From assembly GCA_003444615.1 (NCBI GenBank), contig DLUN01000174.1, positions 1 to 7,153 of the forward strand: a stretch of DNA of 7,153 nucleotides, read 5' to 3'. This document shows, in pieces, positions 1-5,988 of the stretch (position 1 is its first letter; the number at the start of each line of letters is the position of its first letter). Made by a program: the position numbers and the translations under genes. The DNA is from Syntrophomonas sp. GTDB taxonomy: Bacteria > Bacillota > Syntrophomonadia > Syntrophomonadales > Syntrophomonadaceae. The notes under the pieces were generated by a model. That model was not told where the DNA came from. It saw only the letters and a program-made list of their open reading frames with translations, and ran no database searches.

Positions 1-32
1 CGTGCAGCCTCCACAACGTATACGTTTTGCAT
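1..32 (-). CDS. Start of a thiolase-like gene (acetyl-CoA acetyltransferase family), partial
   Basis: Only the first 11 codons are inside the window, read leftward from an ATG at 32-30. They give MQNVYVVEAAR (the last codon is cut but any CGN is Arg). This fits the thiolase N-terminal pattern, where a hydrophobic strand of the form VxIVxAxR is normally followed by TP and then the first Rossmann-like half of the enzyme. A Shine-Dalgarno-like AAGGGGG lies about 7 nt upstream on the minus strand, which supports this as a real start. Thiolases join or cleave acetyl-CoA and acyl-CoA in beta-oxidation or butyrate and acetoacetyl-CoA metabolism. The catalytic Cys and His lie outside the window, so the family call rests on a very short match. 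Confidence 0.55.
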   Translation of the reverse strand, partial: MQNVYVVEAA

Positions 33-70
33 TAGCTTTCCCCCTTAAAAATTTATTCGCTCTCTACACA

Positions 71-91
71 CAGGCTAAATATATAAGCCTG
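71..91. repeat. Perfect inverted repeat, candidate operator of the leftward gene
   Basis: CAGGCT and AGCCTG form 6-bp perfect arms around a 9-bp pure A/T spacer. The repeat is 39 bp upstream of the leftward ATG. The minus strand of the spacer contains TATATT (83-78), a possible -10 box, although no convincing -35 was found at the right distance. A dimeric repressor bound here would block transcription of the thiolase-like gene. The regulator is unknown, and a chance palindrome cannot be excluded. Confidence 0.35.
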
Positions 92-227
92 ACCACACCA
101 TATTGATAATTCTCTTCAACTTATGTGAAATCCTTCTTAAACACCAAGAAAAAAACGAAAATGACATATAATTACTTATGAAGAAAAACCTCCTATTATT
201 AATACTGCTGTCCGACAAAAATAAATC

Positions 228-257
228 TTCAAGAGAGAGAGGAGAAATAGGTATAAT
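228..257 (+). promoter_or_regulatory. Putative sigma-A promoter of the TPR/PRC/VanW-like gene cluster
   Basis: A perfect TATAAT -10 box lies at 252-257. The best -35 is weak (TTCAAG, 228-233, 18-bp spacer, three of six consensus bases). The start of transcription would be near 264, giving a leader of roughly 40 nt before the first gene. The purine-rich stretch between the boxes (231-246) is unusual but unexplained. Confidence 0.5.
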
Positions 258-293
258 TGTGGAAATTAACAAAATTAAAGCTAAATATGGGGA

Positions 294-299
294 AAGGGG
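294..299 (+). promoter_or_regulatory. Ribosome binding site deciding the ATG start of the TPR gene
   Basis: AAGGGG sits 6 nt before the ATG at 306 but only 3 nt before the in-frame TTG at 303. The ATG is therefore the likelier start. Confidence 0.7.
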
Positions 300-305
300 A
301 TATTG

Positions 306-1625
306 ATGACTGAATACTTGCTTTATGTTAGTCTGGTATATATTCCTATTGCGTGCTGGATTGCCTACCTGTTGCATAGGGATGGCTTTAATATAAAGAC
401 TATTATTCTAGTTTTAGCTCTATCCTATCTGATGATCACGGCATTCCCCCTCAGTATACAACACTTAGGAGCGGGTGTTACCATAATGGTATACGGTATA
501 ATGCTGGCAATCCTGACTATAGTAATGTGTAAGCCGGAAATATTTAATCTAAGGAGTCATGACCATAATTTAGGTGCCGAATTAGCAACTAAACCTTCCC
601 TAAATGTTACTGATGGTGAAAACCAAATCCCTGCGCCTGCTCCTGAGAAATCAACAAAAGTAGACAAGCCGTTTCAGGCAGGAATTTTTAAGAAGACAGA
701 TAACCCTAATAATATATCAGGAGAGCAGGAGGAATTTTCAGACCAGGCAGCTAATCTATCCTCAACCGAAGATTTAACGGCTAAGATGGCCGATGGTACA
801 AATAATATAGATGTTGGTATGCCTGCCTTAAACAAGGACGAAGCTATTCAGACATCGGATGATATATCCCCAGCAGTCACTAATATAGTTATCAAGGAAG
901 AATTAGCTACAGCAATGGAAGGTGATGATTCGCTACACAAAGACAGTCATGAAGAAGTATTGACCGAGCATCAGGAGGAGTTGAAACATCCCGATGACGG
1001 GATTGCTGCTCAGGCAAGCAGTAAGACAGCCCAGGAAGAGAGTGGTGCAGAGAAGGTCATAATGGAAAACGAAACCGATCATCAGCCTGAGGAAGCGCTC
1101 CTGGTCCCAGAGCAGCCAGCCGATGTAGTTCAAGAGCTTTACAGTTTACCCTTAAACGAGGATGAGGTGCCAGAAACCGCTATGGATCAACCTGTGGATT
1201 TGTCCCCACCAGTAGCCGAGCCGGTAATAGCCAGTGACACAACATCTCCAGAAGATAGTCCAGATATAGTTGACTGGATTGAGTTGGGTTTCGAAGCCAA
1301 GTCGCAGGGTGAGTATAGGTTGGCAGCCCAAAACTTTACTTTCGCTCTACAATCCAGTATTGATAATGAACTAAAATATTTGTTAGGAATGGAATTAGTA
1401 AGTATTTATCAGAATATAGGGGATTATGAACAGGCAGTTATTATTATAGACCATCTGCTCCAGGACATAGGCATCCAATCTGCGGCAGTTGTAGAATTAA
1501 AGCAGCAGAGACAGTATATCCGTTTATTAGCAGATGAGTTAGACCGACTGGGAATATCAGGTACTCCTATTTTTGAGGTACCTCGTTTCGTACGGATAAA
1601 AGTTAACGAAAAAATGCTGGCGTGA
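306..1625 (+). CDS. Membrane protein with long acidic linker and C-terminal TPR-like region
   Basis: The 439-residue protein is not a family I can name. Three hydrophobic helices are visible at about residues 4-23, 32-52 and 54-74. Positive residues follow the first (HRDGFNIK) and third (CKPEIFNLR), so the rest is predicted to be cytoplasmic. Residues about 80-320 are a low-complexity linker rich in Glu, Asp, Ala, Pro and Ser, almost certainly disordered. From W324 to about 392 the sequence has TPR character (WIELGFEAKSQGEYRLAAQNF, then an IGDYEQAVIIIDHLL helix pair), followed by a charged helix and a short tail. TPR regions bind protein partners, so a membrane-tethered scaffold is the plausible role. 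The ATG at 306 is preferred over the TTG at 303 on ribosome-site spacing. The stop precedes the next gene's preferred ATG by 20 nt, so the two are probably cotranscribed. Confidence 0.85.
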   Translation: MTEYLLYVSLVYIPIACWIAYLLHRDGFNIKTIILVLALSYLMITAFPLSIQHLGAGVTIMVYGIMLAILTIVMCKPEIFNLRSHDHNLGAELATKPSLNVTDGENQIPAPAPEKSTKVDKPFQAGIFKKTDNPNNISGEQEEFSDQAANLSSTEDLTAKMADGTNNIDVGMPALNKDEAIQTSDDISPAVTNIVIKEELATAMEGDDSLHKDSHEEVLTEHQEELKHPDDGIAAQASSKTAQEESGAEKVIMENETDHQPEEALLVPEQPADVVQELYSLPLNEDEVPETAMDQPVDLSPPVAEPVIASDTTSPEDSPDIVDWIELGFEAKSQGEYRLAAQNFTFALQSSIDNELKYLLGMELVSIYQNIGDYEQAVIIIDHLLQDIGIQSAAVVELKQQRQYIRLLADELDRLGISGTPIFEVPRFVRIKVNEKMLA

Positions 1626-1631
1626 GCCGAT

Positions 1632-1636
1632 GGAGG
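1632..1636 (+). promoter_or_regulatory. Ribosome binding site deciding the start of the PRC-barrel gene
   Basis: GGAGG lies 9 nt before the ATG at 1646. It falls inside the longer reading frame that would begin at the GTG at 1622 and overlap the previous stop. The shorter ATG start is therefore favoured, because the extra N-terminal residues would be encoded by the ribosome site itself. Confidence 0.75.
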
Positions 1637-1645
1637 TTAGAGAGA

Positions 1646-2377
1646 ATGAAAAAAACACAGGATATAGTTGGACTATCAGTCTTCTCGGTAGTTGATGGGC
1701 GGCAGGTAGGACAGGTAAAGGATTTAGTCATCAATCCAGAAGAAGGGAAGGTAGAGTACCTGCTGGTAAGCGATGGGAGCTGGTATGCGGGGGCCAGAGT
1801 TCTACCTTTCGAAAAAGTAATGGGAATTGGTGAACATGCTGTCACAACGGAAAGCGAAACCAATATTGCCTCCATCACAGATGCTGCCAAAGCTAATGAT
1901 TTATTGAAACGCAATGTGGAGTTAAAAAACAATCGCCTGTTGACCGATAAAGGGGATATTATCGGTAAGGTTACTGAATACGAGCTGGATGAGAATTCCG
2001 GTATTATTACTCGTCTTTATTTCCAACGAGCTGATGAAACCGGCGTTGAAGAGCTGGATGCCCAACAAGTGTTGACTTACGGAGCGGATGTGGTGGTTGT
2101 TAAGTATCAGATAGCTGCCAGCGAAGATTCTGGTGACTCCTTGGATACCGCAGTTGAGACCGACCCTACCAGCCCTCGGGAAACAGGAGATATGGACGGA
2201 GCAGCACTTTTTAAGAAACGCCAGCGGGAATATCTAACCGGGAAAAAAGCCATTCGGGACTTAAGGGGCATGGATGGACAGATTATCATAGCTGAAGGTA
2301 CTGTAATCACCGAAGCGCTGATAGATTTAGCTGAACAGCACAATAAGTTTGTTGAATTATCGCAGATCGTAAAATAA
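1646..2377 (+). CDS. Protein with two PRC-barrel domains and a C-terminal extension
   Basis: The protein has 243 residues from the ATG at 1646. The first PRC-barrel spans about residues 3-75 and carries the typical start (KTQDIVGLSVFSVVDGRQVG, then VKDLVINPEEGKVEYLLV). The second spans about 94-155 (RLLTDKGDIIGKVTEYELD, then SGIITRLYF). An acidic linker follows at about 158-185. A basic C-terminal segment (about 187-243) includes DGQIIIAEGTVITEALIDLA, a small beta-type motif of the kind found in barrel and sandwich folds. No signal peptide or membrane helix is seen. PRC-barrels occur in RNA-processing (RimM) and photosynthetic reaction-centre proteins, and in many uncharacterised bacterial proteins; they usually mediate protein contacts. 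It lies between two membrane-protein genes with gaps of about 20 nt, which suggests an operon. The domain call is firm; the function is not known. Confidence 0.9.
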   Translation: MKKTQDIVGLSVFSVVDGRQVGQVKDLVINPEEGKVEYLLVSDGSWYAGARVLPFEKVMGIGEHAVTTESETNIASITDAAKANDLLKRNVELKNNRLLTDKGDIIGKVTEYELDENSGIITRLYFQRADETGVEELDAQQVLTYGADVVVVKYQIAASEDSGDSLDTAVETDPTSPRETGDMDGAALFKKRQREYLTGKKAIRDLRGMDGQIIIAEGTVITEALIDLAEQHNKFVELSQIVK

Positions 2378-2398
2378 TTTAATCCGGTGGCATAAATA

Positions 2399-3565
2399 AT
2401 GATGAACTATCAAACAAGAGTCTATCTAGTTAGTCTTTTGCTTATCGTCGGTTTGGTGGTGACTGTTTTGGTTGCGTCCCTGGCTCTGGCCAAACGGGAC
2501 GCTTCTGTTTACCCAAGTAACCTATATGCAGGACCGGTTTATTTAGGCCATCTCACCAGAGCGGAGGCTTTGCAAAAGCTAGAGGAGAGTATTACTGAAT
2601 CCCTGGAAGTTACTTGTGTATTAAGCCATGGTGACTTTCCTATGAAGCTGAGGGATATGGGTGTACAACTGAATGCTGAAGCCACTATAAAGAAGATTGA
2701 TGCCATTATCGAGAGCTGGTCTCCGTTACACCATACTCTGCACCGAGGCAAAAAACATATAGTAGCTCCGGTTTGGGAATATGACTTTGATAAAATGCGA
2801 CAAAGCCTATACAATCTAGCTTTGTCAAAACACCGCCCAGCAGTTGATGCCCGATTGATTCTGTGCGGGGATCAGTTGGTTTATTATCCTGAACAAGAGG
2901 GCACCCAAATTGATGCCGAAATGTCTGTTAACATAGTGACGCAATTTTTGAATGCAGGTCAGTTAAAGGTAACCCTGCCGGAAAAGCCTATCACACCTAC
3001 TTTAATAAGTATTAATACCAGCCGGATACAAGAGTTATTATCGGTGCGAGCTGTTCCTGACCATGAAAAGTTTCCCACCGGTGAAGATACCGGGTGGGCA
3101 GTACCTGGTAAAATCATATTGCCGGGAGAATCAGCTTATATAAACATAAGTATTGATGCCAGTTCTGAGGACGCCGAGGCTATGGTAGAACTTTGGCATC
3201 AGGCTCTGGCCAGATCAGCGTTAGATGCAGGACTGGTTTATGAAGCCGGTGATATGCAAATGTATAATCCGGGTACTGAACCGGTAGCTGTATTCATAAA
3301 CCGGGACCATAATTCATGGCTTATTCGCATCTATGGGCACAATGAAACCGGAGAAAAGATTACTTTCTCACGTACCTATACCCCTTTGGTAACCTCCTCT
3401 ACCGGTGCTGGGGAAAAACCAAGAATTCAGCAACTATACCGGCATGAGTTGAAGGGAGACCAGTTGCAGGCTACGGAATTGTTGGGTGAAAAATTGCCTT
3501 CCCACATGGCTCACAGTACTGAGCCTGATGGTAAAGTAAACCAAGAAGCTACTGTATATAAATAG
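2399..3565 (+). CDS. Membrane-anchored YoaR/VanW-like envelope protein, degenerate
   Basis: The protein has 388 residues with one N-terminal helix (about 8-31), consistent with a signal anchor and an extracytoplasmic body. Just after it, NLYAGPVYLGHLTRAEALQK matches the segment that opens YoaR-type proteins. Residues about 145-185 (RPAVDARLIL, then EQEGTQIDAEMS) resemble the putative peptidoglycan-binding domain of this family. The C-terminal part (about 225-325) follows the VanW outline: an F-T start, PGE, a helix like ALARSALDAGL, then YNPGTEPVAVFINRD and IYG. The canonical GGGICQ signature and its Cys are missing before the helix. GGTGG lies 8 nt before the ATG at 2399, and a second ATG follows at once. 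The 21-nt gap after the PRC-barrel gene suggests cotranscription. A cell-wall-associated role is inferred from family only. Confidence 0.75.
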   Translation: MMNYQTRVYLVSLLLIVGLVVTVLVASLALAKRDASVYPSNLYAGPVYLGHLTRAEALQKLEESITESLEVTCVLSHGDFPMKLRDMGVQLNAEATIKKIDAIIESWSPLHHTLHRGKKHIVAPVWEYDFDKMRQSLYNLALSKHRPAVDARLILCGDQLVYYPEQEGTQIDAEMSVNIVTQFLNAGQLKVTLPEKPITPTLISINTSRIQELLSVRAVPDHEKFPTGEDTGWAVPGKIILPGESAYINISIDASSEDAEAMVELWHQALARSALDAGLVYEAGDMQMYNPGTEPVAVFINRDHNSWLIRIYGHNETGEKITFSRTYTPLVTSSTGAGEKPRIQQLYRHELKGDQLQATELLGEKLPSHMAHSTEPDGKVNQEATVYK

Positions 3566-3585
3566 GCTATGCAGTTTGGCTCCTA

Positions 3586-3594
3586 TGTTATAAT
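3586..3594 (+). promoter_or_regulatory. Extended -10 promoter upstream of the microprotein gene
   Basis: TGTTATAAT combines the extended TGn element with a perfect TATAAT (3589-3594). No good -35 box lies 17 bp upstream, as is common for extended -10 promoters. Transcription would start near 3601. The -10 is embedded in a small inverted repeat, CCTAT (3582-3586) and ATAGG (3593-3597), which could be a regulatory site or chance. Confidence 0.5.
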
Positions 3595-3634
3595 AGGTAA
3601 AAATCTAAAAACAAGAGATCAGCTATTCTAAAAA

Positions 3635-3639
3635 GGGGG
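3635..3639 (+). promoter_or_regulatory. Ribosome binding site of the 35-codon gene
   Basis: A run of five G after four A (AAAAGGGGG) is placed 8 nt before the TTG at 3648. It is the same type of site as the GGGGG before csoR and before the thiolase-like gene. It has no other start codon to serve. Confidence 0.65.
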
Positions 3640-3647
3640 CTTATACA

Positions 3648-3755
3648 TTGGAGGAACTTGCTAAGCAGGTCAGGTCTGAGATGTTGCGAACCCTGATTTG
3701 GGCTTTGATTGCCCTGGGAGCGGGTATTGCAGTTTATTATTTATTCTTAGTGTAG
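3648..3755 (+). CDS. 35-residue single-helix membrane microprotein
   Basis: This short frame starts at TTG and ends at TAG (3753-3755). The translation begins MEELAKQVRSEMLRTLIW and continues as a hydrophobic helix (about residues 13-34, ALIALGAGIAVYYLFLV at the end). It therefore has a short charged amphipathic N-terminus and one transmembrane segment reaching the C-terminus. Support comes from a strong Shine-Dalgarno site at ideal spacing, an extended -10 promoter upstream, and a hairpin terminator 10 nt after the stop, so it looks like a complete small transcription unit. I do not recognise a family. Comparable single-helix microproteins often modulate a membrane partner, but no partner can be named. 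The 82-nt gap from the VanW-like gene would also allow readthrough from that operon. The main doubt is the length and the TTG start. Confidence 0.65.
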   Translation: MEELAKQVRSEMLRTLIWALIALGAGIAVYYLFLV

Positions 3756-3765
3756 AGAATTAACG

Positions 3766-3800
3766 GAGGTGGTGATTATATATCCCACCTCTGTTTTTAT
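3766..3800 (+). terminator. Rho-independent terminator after the microprotein gene
   Basis: GAGGTGG (3766-3772) pairs with CCACCTC (3785-3791) around a 12-nt AT-rich loop, followed by TGTTTTTATT. It separates the upstream transcription from the csoR promoter. Confidence 0.7.
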
Positions 3801-3840
3801 TAAGGGTTTTTGAGGGCATACTTTAAAACATAAATTCTAG

Positions 3841-3869
3841 TTGACATTATTCTTTGACATCTATATACT
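3841..3869 (+). promoter_or_regulatory. Near-consensus sigma-A promoter of csoR-trxA
   Basis: A perfect TTGACA (3841-3846) is separated by 17 bp from TATACT (3864-3869), which matches five of six consensus bases. Transcription should begin near 3876, just before the operator. A second TTGACA lies 13 bp downstream (3854-3859) but has no good -10 at the right spacing, so it is probably coincidental or a binding repeat. Confidence 0.8.
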
Positions 3870-3879
3870 AACCTTAAAC

Positions 3880-3896
3880 ATACCCAGAGGGGGTAT
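3880..3896. promoter_or_regulatory. CsoR-type operator overlapping the csoR ribosome binding site
   Basis: ATACCC (3880-3885) and GGGTAT (3891-3896) are perfect 6-bp arms around AGAGG. This is the TACCC...GGGTA layout known for operators of the CsoR family. It begins a few bases after the predicted transcription start. It also contains the GAGGGGG (3887-3893) that serves as Shine-Dalgarno site for the ATG at 3902. Bound CsoR would block elongation or open-complex formation; autoregulation is inferred from the site lying directly before the repressor gene. Confidence 0.8.
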
Positions 3897-3901
3897 ATTA
3901 A

Positions 3902-4171
3902 ATGGGTGAGGAAGATGCCCGCAGGAACATTTTGATGCGACTGCGCCGCATTGAGGGGCAGGTACGGGGTGTACAGAGGATGGTTGAACAGGAAGCTGAT
4001 TGCGGTGAAATCTTGACCCAGGTGGCAGCTATAAAATCAGCTGTTAATCAGGTGGGTTTGCTGGTTTTTGAAAACCATGCCCAAGATTGCTTAGCGTCAA
4101 TTACCCAGGGAGACTCTGACGAAGAGGGTCTAAAGGAAATTGTCGCTATGATGGGCCGTTTAATACGGTAG
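3902..4171 (+). CDS. csoR: CsoR-family metal/thiol-responsive transcriptional repressor
   Basis: At 89 residues this is a typical all-helical CsoR/RcnR-family (DUF156) repressor. The N-terminal RLRRIEGQVRGVQRMVE helix matches the family DNA-binding surface. The three Cu(I) ligand positions are filled: C34, H59 and C63, with the same 25 and 4 residue spacings as C36, H61 and C65 of the Mycobacterium tuberculosis CsoR. E79 falls where that protein has its second-shell Glu81, but its Tyr35 is replaced by D33. A copper sensor is thus likely. The adjacent gene, however, encodes thioredoxin rather than a copper ATPase or chaperone, so sensing of another metal or of reactive sulfur is possible. The gene has its own strong promoter and operator, with trxA 30 nt downstream in the same transcript. 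Confidence 0.92.
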   Translation: MGEEDARRNILMRLRRIEGQVRGVQRMVEQEADCGEILTQVAAIKSAVNQVGLLVFENHAQDCLASITQGDSDEEGLKEIVAMMGRLIR

Positions 4172-4201
4172 GCTAAAGAAAAACATAAGGAGGGCTTTTG
4201 G

Positions 4202-4525
4202 ATGGCAGAAGTAAAAACCTTAACAAAGGATAATTTTGAACAGGAAGTTGTGCAGGCACAGCTCCCGGTCTTAGTAGATTTTTGGGCGCCTTGGTGCGGA
4301 CCCTGTAAGGTAGTGGGTCCTGTTGTGGATAGCTTGGCTGCTGACAATGAAGGCAAACTGGTAGTTGGCAAAGTAAACGTGGATGAGAATAAAGACTTGG
4401 CTGCCAAGTTTGGCATTCGCGGAATTCCTACCTTAGTTATTTTTAAGGACGGCAATGAAGTCCAGCGCATGGTGGGAGCTCAGAGCAAAGCCCAGCTACA
4501 GAAGGCCATAGATCAGGTTATTTAA
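4202..4525 (+). CDS. trxA: Thioredoxin
   Basis: The protein has 107 residues, the usual thioredoxin length. The active site WCGPC places the redox cysteines at C32 and C35. The buried D26 and the cis-proline P76 (GIPTLVIF) sit at the same positions as in E. coli Trx1. No signal peptide is present, so it is cytoplasmic. It reduces disulfides in enzymes such as ribonucleotide reductase and peroxiredoxins, and is itself recycled by a thioredoxin reductase not encoded here. A perfect AAGGAGGG site lies 7 nt before the ATG. It is the second gene of the csoR transcript, so its level is likely under CsoR control, tying thiol-disulfide capacity to metal or thiol stress. A strong terminator follows 25 nt after the stop. 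Confidence 0.97.
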   Translation: MAEVKTLTKDNFEQEVVQAQLPVLVDFWAPWCGPCKVVGPVVDSLAADNEGKLVVGKVNVDENKDLAAKFGIRGIPTLVIFKDGNEVQRMVGAQSKAQLQKAIDQVI

Positions 4526-4550
4526 GAACAATTTTATATAATGAGAATAC

Positions 4551-4596
4551 CAACCCCAAGACTTTACTCATAAAGTTTTGGGGTTGTTTTATTTTT
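4551..4596 (+). terminator. Strong Rho-independent terminator of csoR-trxA
   Basis: A 16-bp stem (4551-4566 with 4571-4586, one G-U wobble) closes a CTCA loop and is followed by TTTTATTTTT. It starts 25 nt after the trxA stop. The rarA stop codon on the other strand (4591-4589) lies inside the T-tract. Leftward transcripts would meet the same hairpin but without a proper U-run, so termination in that direction should be weaker. Confidence 0.93.
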
Positions 4597-5923
4597 GGGG
4601 TCCTCTATTTCGCAAGGCAGCTAGTTTCTGAAGAAATTGACTGATTCTTGCTTCATAGCCATTTTCGCTGGGAACATACAACTTGATGTCGTCAACTTCA
4701 GCGGGAAGATAGGACTGGCTAACATATCCCCCATAGCTGTGGGGGTATTTATAACCTTGACCTTTGCCGAGAAGCGTTTTCGCTTTAGAGTGGGAAGTGT
4801 CACCCAAGTGCGGCGGTACCGTTATTTTGCTCAACTGCCTGACTGTGGCCATGGCTTTATCAATAGCCACGACACTGGAATTGCTTTTAGGAGCCGTAGC
4901 CAGGTATAGGGTGGCTTCAGTCAGAGGTATGCGCGCCTCCGGCAGGCCTACATAATCCACGGAATGAGCGGCTGCACTGGCTATAAGCAATGCCCGGGGA
5001 TCAGCCATGCCAATGTCTTCAGCAGCGTGTACAATGAGGCGCCGCGCAATAAAACGCGGATCTTCTCCGCCCTCCAGCATAACTGCCAGCCAGAATACAG
5101 CCGCATCCGGATCAGAGCCACGGATACTCTTTATAAATGCTGATATGGTGTCATAATGATAGTCGCCGCTCCTGTCGTACTTTAGAAGGGGCTGTCCTAC
5201 TACCTTTTTTATTAGCTCAGGGGTCACCTCTAGGGTGTTGTTTTCCTGAAAAGAATCGACTAAGCTTTCCAGAATGTTGAGGGCCATACGGGCATCGCCC
5301 TTACTAGCTGCTGCTAAGAGCTCCAGAGAATTACCAGCCAAACTTACTCTAACCTGACCCAAACCTCGTTCAGGATCAGCAATAGCCTGCTGTACTATAG
5401 CTTTAATATCTCCGGCTTCCAGGGCTTCCAGTATATACAGCTTCACTCTGGAAAGAAGGGCGTTGTTTATCTCGTAAAGGGGATTTTCCGTAGTCGCACC
5501 AATGAGTATAAGGATGCCTTCCTCTACAAAAGGCAGGAGGACATCCTGCTGGCTTTTATTGAAACGATGAATTTCATCCACGAATAGAATAGTGCGCTGC
5601 TGATAATACTTGAGACGATCCTCAGCATCAGCAGCGGCTTTGCGGATGTCGCCCACTCCAGCAGTAACCGCTTGCATTTGGACAAAATATGAATGGGTCA
5701 TGGCGGATATGATTTGGGCGATGCTGGTCTTACCCGTTCCGGGGGGCCCATACAAAATAAAGGAATGGAGTTCATCCCGTTCAATAGCCCGGCGCAAAGG
5801 AGAGCCTGGGCCTACAACTTTACTTTGTCCAATAACTTCGTCCAGACTCCGGGGACGCATGCGGTAGGCTAGAGGAGCGTGTTTTCGGTTGGATAAACCT
5901 GAATTAAAGTCGAACAAATTCAC
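4589..5923 (-). CDS. rarA: Replication-associated recombination AAA+ ATPase RarA (MgsA)
   Basis: The 444-residue protein matches RarA/MgsA in length and domain order. Its N-terminus has the family segment [17 protein letters not shown]. Walker A GPPGTGKT is at 59-66, Walker B ILFVDE at 112-117, sensor 1 GATTENP at 142-148, the arginine finger in LLSR at 159, and sensor 2 GDAR at 209-212. The C-terminal half carries the tetramerisation region ([28 protein letters not shown] in part). RarA is related to clamp loaders and acts at stalled replication forks, with links to SSB and RecA. The start is a GTG at 5923-5921; the only nearby ATG (residue 22) would remove the conserved N-terminus. An AGAGG-type site lies 11 nt upstream, slightly far. 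The gene is monocistronic here, divergent from mnmA and convergent with csoR-trxA. Confidence 0.96.
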   Translation of the reverse strand: MNLFDFNSGLSNRKHAPLAYRMRPRSLDEVIGQSKVVGPGSPLRRAIERDELHSFILYGPPGTGKTSIAQIISAMTHSYFVQMQAVTAGVGDIRKAAADAEDRLKYYQQRTILFVDEIHRFNKSQQDVLLPFVEEGILILIGATTENPLYEINNALLSRVKLYILEALEAGDIKAIVQQAIADPERGLGQVRVSLAGNSLELLAAASKGDARMALNILESLVDSFQENNTLEVTPELIKKVVGQPLLKYDRSGDYHYDTISAFIKSIRGSDPDAAVFWLAVMLEGGEDPRFIARRLIVHAAEDIGMADPRALLIASAAAHSVDYVGLPEARIPLTEATLYLATAPKSNSSVVAIDKAMATVRQLSKITVPPHLGDTSHSKAKTLLGKGQGYKYPHSYGGYVSQSYLPAEVDDIKLYVPSENGYEARISQFLQKLAALRNRGPQK

Positions 5924-5954
5924 TCTTTTTTTATCCTCTCGCTGGTTTGCTGTA

Positions 5955-5984
5955 ATTATAAATCAACTTGGATCATAGTGCCAA
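5955..5984 (-). promoter_or_regulatory. Predicted rarA promoter
   Basis: Read on the minus strand, TTGGCA (5984-5979, five of six -35 bases) is followed after 18 bp by a perfect TATAAT (5960-5955). Transcription would start near 5948, leaving a leader of about 25 nt before the GTG. Confidence 0.7.
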
Positions 5985-5988
5985 CCGC

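Noticed and set aside
303..305. TTG as start of the TPR gene, one codon upstream of ATG
   Set aside because: Only 3 nt separate it from the AAGGGG site; the ATG at 306 has better spacing.
75..377. Leftward 100-codon frame in the AT-rich spacer
   Set aside because: It overlaps the start of the TPR gene and its promoter, has low-complexity Ile/Ser/Phe content, and shows no recognisable family.
1622..1645. GTG start of the PRC-barrel gene overlapping the previous stop
   Set aside because: The added codons include the GGAGG ribosome site of the downstream ATG, and the PRC-barrel domain begins right after that ATG.
3772..3813. GTG-started 13-codon frame (MIIYPTSVFIKGF) just after a GGAGG
   Set aside because: The spacing to the GGAGG is only about 2 nt, and the whole element is better explained as the arms of the terminator hairpin.
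3854..3859. Second TTGACA upstream of csoR as an alternative promoter
   Set aside because: No acceptable -10 lies 16-18 bp downstream; the first TTGACA has an excellent TATACT at 17 bp.
4048..4470. Leftward 140-codon frame opposite csoR and trxA
   Set aside because: It is antisense to two clearly conserved genes; its composition (Ser/Thr/Lys-rich) is that of a reverse-frame shadow.
4637..4955. Rightward open frames of 90 and 63 codons opposite rarA
   Set aside because: They are antisense shadows of the conserved rarA C-terminal coding region, with no ribosome site or recognisable protein.
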